This document shows positions 1 through 5,065 of a stretch of DNA of 8,175 nt, one piece after another. The DNA is from an uncultured Lachnospiraceae bacterium (GTDB taxonomy: Bacteria; Bacillota; Clostridia; Lachnospirales; Lachnospiraceae). The notes under the pieces were generated by a model. That model saw only the letters and a list, made by a program, of their open reading frames with translations, ran no database searches and was not told where the DNA came from. Within the stretch, counting starts at the first letter, position 1; every line of letters begins with the position of its first letter. A program made the translations under genes and the position numbers. The DNA lies in assembly GCA_902773445.1 (NCBI GenBank), contig CACYEU010000029.1, positions 1 through 8,175 on the forward strand. The letters are read 5' to 3'.

Positions 1-2
1 CT

Positions 3-59
3 TATATTTTCTGGGACGGCGAACTTGTCAGTCAGACAGAGGAGGATGACAATCCTTAA
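3..59 (+). CDS. C-terminal end of an unidentified upstream protein (partial)
   Basis: Frame 3 is open from the left edge to a TAA at 57-59 and reads YIFWDGELVSQTEEDDNP. The acidic C-terminus, the normal-looking composition and the stop only 16 bases before the next start fit the tail of a real gene cut by the window edge. Eighteen residues are too few to assign a family. The alternative is that this frame is open by chance and the region is an untranslated leader. Frame 1 is also open here, but it is better explained as the upstream extension of the small gene that begins at 76. Confidence 0.5.
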   Translation, partial: YIFWDGELVSQTEEDDNP

Positions 60-63
60 TACA

Positions 64-70
64 GGGGAGG
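64..70 (+). promoter_or_regulatory. Ribosome binding site fixing the start at 76
   Basis: GGGGAGG lies 5 bases before the ATG at 76 and is a good Shine-Dalgarno match. In the same frame an ATG at 25 has no such site. An ATG at 46 directly abuts GGAGG with no spacing, so it cannot use that site. This favours the 48-residue product. Confidence 0.6.
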
Positions 71-75
71 GGATC

Positions 76-222
76 ATGTTAAATTTCGAAGAAGAACTTC
101 AAAAATTCAAACCGAGCATGGAAGTCGACGATATCGAGGAGTCTTTCTATCGCGAGGATCTGAACGCCGGGGAGCCGGCTGAGCGCGAACGCAGGAGAGA
201 CCGCGAAGAGAGTGACCGCTGA
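76..222 (+). CDS. Small acidic/charged protein, 48 aa, function unknown
   Basis: The product begins MLNFEEELQKFKPSMEVDDI and ends in a strongly charged, Arg/Glu-rich tail (AERERRRDREESDR). No signal peptide, membrane segment or known enzymatic motif is visible, so it is probably cytosolic. I recall similar short proteins starting MLNFEEEL.KFKPS in Lachnospiraceae, usually beside TPR genes, but I know of no assigned function. Its stop overlaps the ATG of the following TPR gene (TGATG at 220-224), which indicates translational coupling and suggests the two products act together or are needed in fixed proportion. The frame is open upstream to the window edge, so a longer N-terminus is possible but poorly supported by ribosome binding sites. 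Confidence 0.7.
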   Translation: MLNFEEELQKFKPSMEVDDIEESFYREDLNAGEPAERERRRDREESDR

Positions 223-1754
223 TGGCCTATACGAATGAAATGAGACGCCAGTCTAACAGCTGGTACAATGACGCATTGGCGAAAGCCGGGATCAGGGATC
301 TTTCCGGAGCGATGGCTTCGCTTAACCGTGCGCTTGGGTATGACCGCACCAATACGACGGCACGCGATCTGCTCGGGCTAATCTACTATGCGCGCGGCGA
401 GGCGCCGGAGGCGATCTCACAGTGGATCCTCAGTCAGAACATGGATCCGCGGGACCGGCTGGCATCGTATTTTTTAAAGGCAGTCGAAAATGAACCGGAT
501 GAGCTGCAGGCGATCAACATCTCGATCCGCAAGTACAATCAGGGACTGCGGTACTGCCGCGAGGAGCATGTCGACATGGCTTTGCTCCAGCTGCAGGAGG
601 CCGTTGAGATCAATCCGTGGCTGCTTAAGGCATGGCAGCTGCTCGCTTTGATCTACCTGACCCGCCGGCAGTATTCGAAAGCCAGAAAAGCGCTTGACTA
701 TGCGCGCAGGATCGACAGCGGCGACGAGCTGACGCAAACCTATCTGCACGAGCTTTCGAGGATCCGCCCGCGGCGCATCGCTTCTTCTGACGGAGAGCGC
801 AGAAGCGGCGGAGCGCGCACGGTCAGCTATAAGCGGGGCAATGAGACGATCATCAGACCTGTGAATCAGGATGATGACAGCTCACCTTCCAAGACCTGGG
901 GCAATATTATGATCGGTCTTGTGATGGGGGCGGCGGTCGTCTTCCTGCTGATCGGTCCGCTGATCCGTTCAACGAGTCACAAGCAGGCCAACCGCAAGAT
1001 CGCGGCTTATACTGATAAGATCGCGGCACAGGAAGCACAGATCGACGCGCTCAAGACAGAGCTCGATGAACTCAGAAAGAATTCCGACAATCAGAAAGAC
1101 GACAGCACCGGTGCCACGACTCAGGAATCGTACGAGTATCTGATGACGGCAGTCGACCAGTACAGCAACGGCACGAACAGCAATGCCGCGATCGTCGAAA
1201 CACTGCTTAAGATCGATCCGAACAAACTCGGGAAGCAGGGCAAAGAACGCTATGATACCTATGCAAATATGCTGTTCCCGTCCGTGATCGAAAATGAGTG
1301 GGCAGAGGGACAGTATGCCTACAATACCGGTAAATACGAAGACGCGATCAAGCGTCTTGTCAAGGTCGTGCGTATGGACTCCGACTACGAGGACGGCAAG
1401 GCAATGCTGCTTCTCGCCAATGCCTATATGAAGACCGACGACAAAGAGACCGCAAAGAGTTATTACGAAAAGATCATTAAGAAACATGCCGACACGGCAG
1501 TCGGTAAAGCCGCCAAGAGCGGTCTCGAAGGAAAAGTGAAGGAACTTACTGAGCTTGAGGATTCAGGAACCGATTCGGGCAGCACATCGGGAGGCAGTAC
1601 GGATACGTCAGGGACGGCAGGAACTGCCGGTACCGATACGACGGCGGCCGGCAACGGTACGACAGCCGCCGGCAACGGAACGGCCGGCACCGACACAGCA
1701 GCAGGCGGTACAGGCACGGCGGCAACAGGAACAGCCGGAACAACCGGCAACTAG
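222..1754 (+). CDS. Membrane-anchored tetratricopeptide repeat protein with Thr/Gly/Ala-rich tail
   Basis: This is a 510-residue protein with five visible parts. Residues about 13-80 and 104-170 form TPR-like helical pairs (for example LLGLIYYARGEAPEAISQWI, and ALLQLQEAVEINPWLLKAW). Residues 185-226 are a charged linker. Residues 228-249 are a hydrophobic membrane span (IMIGLVMGAAVVFLLIGPLI). Residues 252-288 are a probable coiled coil. Residues 357-435 form a second TPR block (GQYAYNTGKYEDAIKRLVKVV). The last 65 residues are a low-complexity Ser/Thr/Gly/Ala tail. TPRs bind other proteins, and a span between two TPR blocks suggests a scaffold with one array on each side of the membrane. I infer that the N-terminal block is cytoplasmic because there is no signal peptide. 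The ATG overlaps the stop of the preceding small gene, and its own Shine-Dalgarno is weak (AAGAGAG at 206-212), so translation probably depends on coupling. The partner and process are unknown. Confidence 0.85.
   Translation: MAYTNEMRRQSNSWYNDALAKAGIRDLSGAMASLNRALGYDRTNTTARDLLGLIYYARGEAPEAISQWILSQNMDPRDRLASYFLKAVENEPDELQAINISIRKYNQGLRYCREEHVDMALLQLQEAVEINPWLLKAWQLLALIYLTRRQYSKARKALDYARRIDSGDELTQTYLHELSRIRPRRIASSDGERRSGGARTVSYKRGNETIIRPVNQDDDSSPSKTWGNIMIGLVMGAAVVFLLIGPLIRSTSHKQANRKIAAYTDKIAAQEAQIDALKTELDELRKNSDNQKDDSTGATTQESYEYLMTAVDQYSNGTNSNAAIVETLLKIDPNKLGKQGKERYDTYANMLFPSVIENEWAEGQYAYNTGKYEDAIKRLVKVVRMDSDYEDGKAMLLLANAYMKTDDKETAKSYYEKIIKKHADTAVGKAAKSGLEGKVKELTELEDSGTDSGSTSGGSTDTSGTAGTAGTDTTAAGNGTTAAGNGTAGTDTAAGGTGTAATGTAGTTGN
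1638..1679 (+). repeat. Two tandem 21-base repeats encoding TTAAGNG
   Basis: Residues 473-479 and 480-486 of the TPR protein are the identical heptapeptide TTAAGNG. The two DNA copies differ at several third codon positions (ACG/ACA, GCG/GCC, GGT/GGA). The peptide has therefore stayed the same while the DNA diverged, or the region is degenerate low-complexity sequence. The surrounding tail (residues about 446-510) is built from related T, G and A runs. Confidence 0.7.
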
Positions 1755-1766
1755 AAATGAAGCTAT

Positions 1767-1796
1767 TTGCCCGTCGATCACTATATATGGTATGAT
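1767..1796 (+). promoter_or_regulatory. Sigma-A-type promoter with extended -10, upstream of the alarmone synthetase gene
   Basis: A -35 element TTGCCC (1767-1772) is followed after 18 bases by a -10 element TATGAT (1791-1796). The TG at 1788-1789 makes an extended -10 (TGGTATGAT). The predicted start of transcription is near 1803, giving a leader of under 20 bases before the ATG at 1820. The position between two genes with a gap of 65 bases, the largest in the window, supports it. B. subtilis ywaC is known to be controlled by envelope-stress sigma factors, but the elements here look like the housekeeping type. Confidence 0.55.
1778..1793 (+). promoter_or_regulatory. Candidate NrdR box overlapping the promoter
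   Basis: TCACTATATATGGTAT matches the usual NrdR box pattern (roughly ACACTATATATTGTGT) at 13 of 16 positions, counted by eye. It covers the end of the spacer and the first half of the -10 element, a position where binding would block RNA polymerase. The likely operon contains nrdR about 1.7 kb downstream, so autoregulation is possible. Against it: NrdR usually binds paired boxes about 30 bases apart, no good second box is visible on either side, and the core is AT-alternating sequence that can occur by chance at a promoter. Confidence 0.35.
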
Positions 1797-1819
1797 GGCG
1801 GGCAGAAAGGAAACGATAA

Positions 1820-2551
1820 ATGGAAGCGTTATCAGTTGAAGAAGCTATTCAGAATTATGAGGATATCGACAGTTGGAATACTGTCATGTTCCTCTATGAA
1901 GCGGCGCTTCAAAAGGTCAATACAAAATTGAATATTCTGAACCTTGAGTTTCAGCATATTCATAAATACAATCCGATCGAACATATCGAAACCAGGATCA
2001 AGACTCCGCAGAGCATCGTCAAGAAGCTTAAGAAGAACGGATATGAATCATCGATCGCGAACATGATCCGTCATGTCAATGATATTGCTGGTGTCAGGCT
2101 GATCTGTTCATTTACGTCGGATATTTACAAACTTGCCAAGATGATCGCGGCGCAGGACGACCTGAATGTCCTGTCGATCAAAGACTATATGAAGCATCCG
2201 AAAGACAGCGGATACAAGAGCTATCATATGATCGTCACGGTGCCGGTCTTCCTGTCCGATCAGGTGATCGCGATCAAAGTCGAGATCCAGATCAGGACGA
2301 TCGCGATGGATTTCTGGGCAAGCCTTGAACACAAGATCTATTACAAATTTGAGGGTCATGCACCGTCCTATATCAGCAATCAGCTGCGTGAATGCGCTCA
2401 GATGGTCTCCTCGCTTGACGAGAGGATGCTCTCGTTAAACGAAGCGATCCAGGAGTGTATCCGCGAGCAGGAAGAAAAGGAGAAGGCTGACCGGGAAAGG
2501 GAACTGAAGAGGAAGCAGGCAGAGCGTGAAGCCAAGAGAGATCAACAATAA
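1820..2551 (+). CDS. relP: Small alarmone synthetase, RelP/YwaC type (GTP pyrophosphokinase)
   Basis: The enzyme transfers pyrophosphate from ATP to GDP or GTP, making (p)ppGpp in the cytosol. The 243 residues hold one RelA/SpoT synthetase domain (about 20-205) and no hydrolase, TGS or ACT domain, so it is a single-domain synthetase. Visible motifs are NPIEHIETRIKTPQSIVKKL (51-70, ATP-binding basic residues), DIAGVRLICSF (88-98, with Asp88 as metal ligand), the GDP-binding loop KDYMKHPKDSGYKSYH (121-136) and VEIQIRTIAMDFWASLEHKI (154-173, with Glu155 as metal ligand). Wording such as NPIEH, FTSDIY and EIQIRTIAMDFWASLEHKIYYK is closer to B. subtilis YwaC (RelP) than to YjbM (RelQ). Residues 214-243 form an unusually charged Glu/Lys/Arg tail, probably helical. 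Shine-Dalgarno AAAGGA (1806-1811) lies 8 bases before the ATG. The gene is first behind the promoter at 1767-1796 and overlaps the next gene by 26 bases. Confidence 0.92.
   Translation: MEALSVEEAIQNYEDIDSWNTVMFLYEAALQKVNTKLNILNLEFQHIHKYNPIEHIETRIKTPQSIVKKLKKNGYESSIANMIRHVNDIAGVRLICSFTSDIYKLAKMIAAQDDLNVLSIKDYMKHPKDSGYKSYHMIVTVPVFLSDQVIAIKVEIQIRTIAMDFWASLEHKIYYKFEGHAPSYISNQLRECAQMVSSLDERMLSLNEAIQECIREQEEKEKADRERELKRKQAEREAKRDQQ
2508..2513 (+). promoter_or_regulatory. Ribosome binding site supporting the GTG start at 2526
   Basis: AGAGGA lies 12 bases before the GTG at 2526, inside the 3' end of the alarmone synthetase gene. The spacing is a little long. The only nearby alternative, ATG at 2559, has no comparable site at a usable distance and would remove the charged start of the signal peptide. 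Confidence 0.45.
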
Positions 2552-3431
2552 AGCCGCAATGATCATTGTGCTGCTCTGCACTGTCATCTATCTGGCTGCA
2601 GCCCCTGTCTTACATGCCAAGGCACAGCCGGCATACGGAAGCGGTCATCTGCCGAAAGGCGAGCTGACTGACGGTATGCGGGATACAATGGTGAGTAAGC
2701 TCTCACAGACGCAGGATACCGTCGACAAGATCGCGCACAGTCAAAACAGGAGAAAAATCGACACGAAGAAAGCGCGCGAGGCGGCAACCAAGCTCAAGGA
2801 GAAGAAGAAAAAGGCTGAAGCCGAGCGAAAGCAGAACACTGTAGGCAATCAGGCCTCCGGCGGCTCAGCGGGGACTGTGGATAAGCCGAAAGACAGTTCG
2901 GGCGGTTATCAGATCATGGGAAAAAGCAGCGTGACTGCCGATCAGATGGCAAGGCGTTTTAACAGTGTCGCTCAGTATCCGGCGGGTCCGATGGCAGCCG
3001 GCGGGGCACCGACGATCGATGATTTCTGCGAGATCATTGTCGAGGAAGCGGAAGCTGAAGGTGTGAAGGCCGATGTCGTTTTTGCCCAGGCAATGGTCGA
3101 GACCGGCTGGTTGAGATTCGGAGGTTCAGACTCGATCACGCAGTATAATTTTGCCGGTCTCGGAACCGTCGGAGACGGCAACCCGGGCAATGCTTTTCCC
3201 GATGTGGAGACAGGTATACGCGCGCAGGTCCAGCATCTGAAGGCCTATGCCAGCGATAAGCCGCTCAACGGAGATCTTGTCGATCAGAGATTCGATGTGG
3301 TCAGACGGATGTCGGCGCCGATCGTCGAGTGGCTTGGAATACCGGATAATCCGTACGGCCTCGGATGGGCCGGCGGACAAGGATATGGGAACAAGATTTT
3401 AAAAATCATTTCAGATACACGTTCCATGTAG
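2526..3431 (+). CDS. Secreted glucosaminidase-family cell-wall hydrolase
   Basis: The 301-residue protein is predicted to be exported and to cut the glycan strands of peptidoglycan (N-acetylglucosaminidase family, LytG/FlgJ-like, Pfam Glucosaminidase). Residues 1-33 are a signal peptide: basic start MKPREINNK, hydrophobic core 12-27, and a likely cleavage site after AKA at 31-33. Residues 45-125 are a hydrophilic linker with a Lys/Ala/Glu-rich probable coiled coil (77-104) and a Gly/Ser stretch. Residues 129-145 (QIMGKSSVTADQMARRF) resemble a lead-in segment I associate with clostridial wall hydrolases. The catalytic domain spans about 163-297, with the motif FAQAMVETGWLRFGG (186-200) containing the likely catalytic Glu192, then YNFAGLG (207-213) and a C-terminal NPYGLGWAGGQGYGNKIL (275-292). 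The GTG start overlaps the preceding gene by 26 bases, implying coupled translation. It could instead be a spore or division hydrolase, which the sequence does not settle. Confidence 0.85.
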   Translation: MKPREINNKAAMIIVLLCTVIYLAAAPVLHAKAQPAYGSGHLPKGELTDGMRDTMVSKLSQTQDTVDKIAHSQNRRKIDTKKAREAATKLKEKKKKAEAERKQNTVGNQASGGSAGTVDKPKDSSGGYQIMGKSSVTADQMARRFNSVAQYPAGPMAAGGAPTIDDFCEIIVEEAEAEGVKADVVFAQAMVETGWLRFGGSDSITQYNFAGLGTVGDGNPGNAFPDVETGIRAQVQHLKAYASDKPLNGDLVDQRFDVVRRMSAPIVEWLGIPDNPYGLGWAGGQGYGNKILKIISDTRSM

Positions 3432-3462
3432 GCTTGGTCAATGAAAAAGAAGGAGAACTGGT

Positions 3463-3915
3463 ATGAAGTGTCCGTTTTGCGGAAGTGAAAACACGAAGGT
3501 TATTGACTCAAGACCGGTCGAAGAGGGCGGCTCGATCAGACGCAGACGTCTGTGCGGAAACTGCCAGAAGCGGTTTACGACGTATGAAAAGATCGAGACG
3601 ATCCCACTGAACATCATCAAGAAGGATAAAGGACGTGAGATGTATGACCGCTCCAAACTTGAGTCAGGCATTTTGCGCGCCTGCTACAAGCGCCCTGTAT
3701 CGACGGCCAATATCCAGAGGATGATCGACCAGATCGAGACTGAACTCTACAATCAGGAAGAAAAAGAGATCAGCAGCAAACAGGTCGGCGAGATCGTGAT
3801 GAGACATCTGAAAGAAATCGACGGTGTTGCCTATGTGCGTTTTGCGTCGGTCTACCGCGAGTTCAAAGATGTCGACACATTTATGGATGAATTAAAGAAG
3901 TTGATGGATCAGTAA
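3463..3915 (+). CDS. nrdR: Transcriptional repressor NrdR of ribonucleotide reductase genes
   Basis: NrdR is a cytosolic repressor that senses ATP/dATP and binds NrdR boxes upstream of ribonucleotide reductase operons. The 150 residues match the family length. The N-terminal zinc ribbon has Cys3, Cys6, Cys31 and Cys34 (CPFC and CGNC), with the signature SRPVEEGGSIRRRRLCGNC (16-34). An ATP-cone domain follows at about 49-139 (IIKKDKGREMYDRSKLESGI; then VAYVRFASVYREFKD). The Shine-Dalgarno AAGGAG at 3450-3455 lies 7 bases before the ATG, so the start is secure. The gene sits 31 bases after the hydrolase gene with no terminator or clear promoter between them, and one base before mntP. I see no ribonucleotide reductase gene in the window. 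A possible NrdR box lies at the operon promoter (1778-1793). Confidence 0.97.
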   Translation: MKCPFCGSENTKVIDSRPVEEGGSIRRRRLCGNCQKRFTTYEKIETIPLNIIKKDKGREMYDRSKLESGILRACYKRPVSTANIQRMIDQIETELYNQEEKEISSKQVGEIVMRHLKEIDGVAYVRFASVYREFKDVDTFMDELKKLMDQ

Positions 3916-3916
3916 T

Positions 3917-4465
3917 ATGTCGATTCTTGAACTGTTTATTTTGGCTGTATCACTGGCAATGGATGCATTCGCCGTATCGGTCTGCAAAGGGCTTGAGACG
4001 AGTGATGTATCCTGGCGTCATGCTGTTTACTGCGGAGTCTGGTTCGGAGGTTTCCAGGCGCTGATGCCGTGCATCGGTTATTTCCTGGGCGCTTCATTCG
4101 ACCGTTATATCGAAGCATTTGATCACTGGGTCGCGTTTGGTCTGCTGGCACTGATCGGAATCAATATGATCCGTGAGTCGTTTGACAAGGAATCTGAAGT
4201 CAAACCCTCGTTTTCGGTACCGACGATGGCAATGCTTGCGGTCGCGACAAGTATTGATGCACTGGCGGTCGGTATATCACTGGCATTTCTGTCGGTATCG
4301 CTGCCGGTTGCGGCAGTCGTGATCGGGGTCGTGACATTTGTGATCTCTTTCGCAGGTGTCATGATCGGTAAGAGAATCGGAGGAAAGCTTGCCGGGAAAG
4401 CCGGGATGATCGGAGGGATCGTCTTGATACTGATCGGACTGAGAATTCTGTTGACAAGTCTGTAA
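3917..4465 (+). CDS. mntP: Manganese efflux pump MntP
   Basis: MntP is an inner-membrane exporter that removes excess Mn2+. The 182 residues fit the family (about 180-190 aa, six membrane helices). Hydrophobic spans are visible near 3-23, 36-58, 70-88, 104-126, 129-151 and 163-181. The two related halves each carry a membrane-embedded acidic motif, LAVSLAMDAFAVSVCKG (9-25, Asp16) and ATSIDALAVGISL (110-122, Asp114), which is the hallmark of the family. The ATG lies one base after the nrdR stop with only a weak Shine-Dalgarno, so it is probably translated by coupling to nrdR. In many bacteria mntP follows a Mn-sensing yybP-ykoY riboswitch. There is no room for one here, so control must come from the operon or from another gene copy. 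Confidence 0.95.
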   Translation: MSILELFILAVSLAMDAFAVSVCKGLETSDVSWRHAVYCGVWFGGFQALMPCIGYFLGASFDRYIEAFDHWVAFGLLALIGINMIRESFDKESEVKPSFSVPTMAMLAVATSIDALAVGISLAFLSVSLPVAAVVIGVVTFVISFAGVMIGKRIGGKLAGKAGMIGGIVLILIGLRILLTSL

Positions 4466-4477
4466 GGGGAGTGAATT

Positions 4478-5053
4478 ATGGCAAAGAGAAGACGCCGGAA
4501 AAAAAGAGATACGACCGGTATCATTTTAAAGCTCATTATCGTTCTTTTGATATTGGCGATCGCCGGACTGCTGGTCTGGGTCGTTTTTCATGACCGCGAT
4601 CTTCGAAGCGGCGTTTCGGCATTGAAACGCCAGAAGTACGAAGAAGCGATCACCTGCTTTGACGCGTCGATCGAATCGGGAGAGAATGTTGCCGAGAGCT
4701 ACCGCGGAAAGGGCATTGCCCTGTTTGAACTCGGTAAATACAAAGAGGCTTCCGAGGCACTGATCAAGTCAGTTGACAAAGGGGCGGCGCCAAATGCGCA
4801 GACATCCAATATGATTGCGCAGTCATTGATCGAGCAGGGTGATTATGCGGGCAGTATCGAGTGGCTCAAAGACGGACTTTCACACGATGATGCGTCTTCA
4901 AAACTGACCCGCCAGATGCGCTATCATCTCGTCGTTGCCTATGAGAAAGGCGCGCAATGGGATCTGGCGCTGGAGAACGCACAGAGCTATATGGCTGATT
5001 ATCCGGACGATCAGGATATGAAACGCGAGCTCAAGTTCTTAGAGACAAGATAG
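4478..5053 (+). CDS. Small membrane-anchored TPR protein
   Basis: The 191-residue protein starts with a strongly basic stretch (KRRRRKKR, 3-10) followed by one hydrophobic span (about 14-37). The rest (about 40-185) is made of four TPR-like helical pairs, for example ALKRQKYEEAITCFDASIES (48-67) and GIALFELGKYKEASEALIKS (79-98). Under the positive-inside rule the N-terminus is cytoplasmic and the TPR domain faces outward, anchored as an uncleaved signal. It probably holds partner proteins at the outer face of the membrane, but the partner is unknown. The Shine-Dalgarno GGGGAG (4466-4471) is 6 bases before the ATG, directly after the mntP stop. The addB start follows its stop after 12 bases. 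It is unrelated in detail to the larger TPR protein at 222-1754. Confidence 0.85.
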   Translation: MAKRRRRKKRDTTGIILKLIIVLLILAIAGLLVWVVFHDRDLRSGVSALKRQKYEEAITCFDASIESGENVAESYRGKGIALFELGKYKEASEALIKSVDKGAAPNAQTSNMIAQSLIEQGDYAGSIEWLKDGLSHDDASSKLTRQMRYHLVVAYEKGAQWDLALENAQSYMADYPDDQDMKRELKFLETR

Positions 5054-5065
5054 GGAGCCGGCGGG

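Noticed and set aside
25..75. Longer N-terminus for the small protein (ATG at 25 or 46)
   Set aside because: Neither ATG has a properly spaced ribosome binding site. The ATG at 76 does, and it begins the protein at the expected MLNFEEEL sequence.
969..1487. A 172-codon open frame on the - strand inside the large TPR gene
   Set aside because: Its hydrophobic, Val/Leu-rich product is the expected antisense reading of charged TPR and coiled-coil codons. There is no independent sign of a gene.
1463..1750. Open frames on both strands over the Thr/Gly/Ala tail, including a Pro/Val/Ala-rich - strand frame
   Set aside because: Low-complexity GC-rich repeats stay open in several frames. The products are compositional shadows.
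1755..1819. A rho-independent terminator after the large TPR gene
   Set aside because: The only inverted repeat has a 25-base loop and no following run of T, so read-through from upstream is possible.
1555..1839. A 94-codon + strand frame crossing from the TPR tail into the start of the alarmone synthetase gene
   Set aside because: It would run through the promoter and ribosome binding site of the synthetase gene and reads as Arg/Gln/Pro-rich low-complexity sequence.
3432..3462. A Mn or other riboswitch before nrdR/mntP
   Set aside because: The gaps are 31 bases and 1 base, too short to hold a riboswitch aptamer.
3441..3488. A 15-codon frame (MKKKENWYEVSVLRK) overlapping the start of nrdR
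   Set aside because: It has no ribosome binding site and contains the Shine-Dalgarno of nrdR. It is probably chance, though a leader peptide cannot be fully excluded.
4451..4480. TTGACA at the end of mntP as a -35 for the second TPR gene
   Set aside because: At 17-18 bases downstream there is only AATTAT or ATTATG, and transcription would begin inside the coding region of the next gene.
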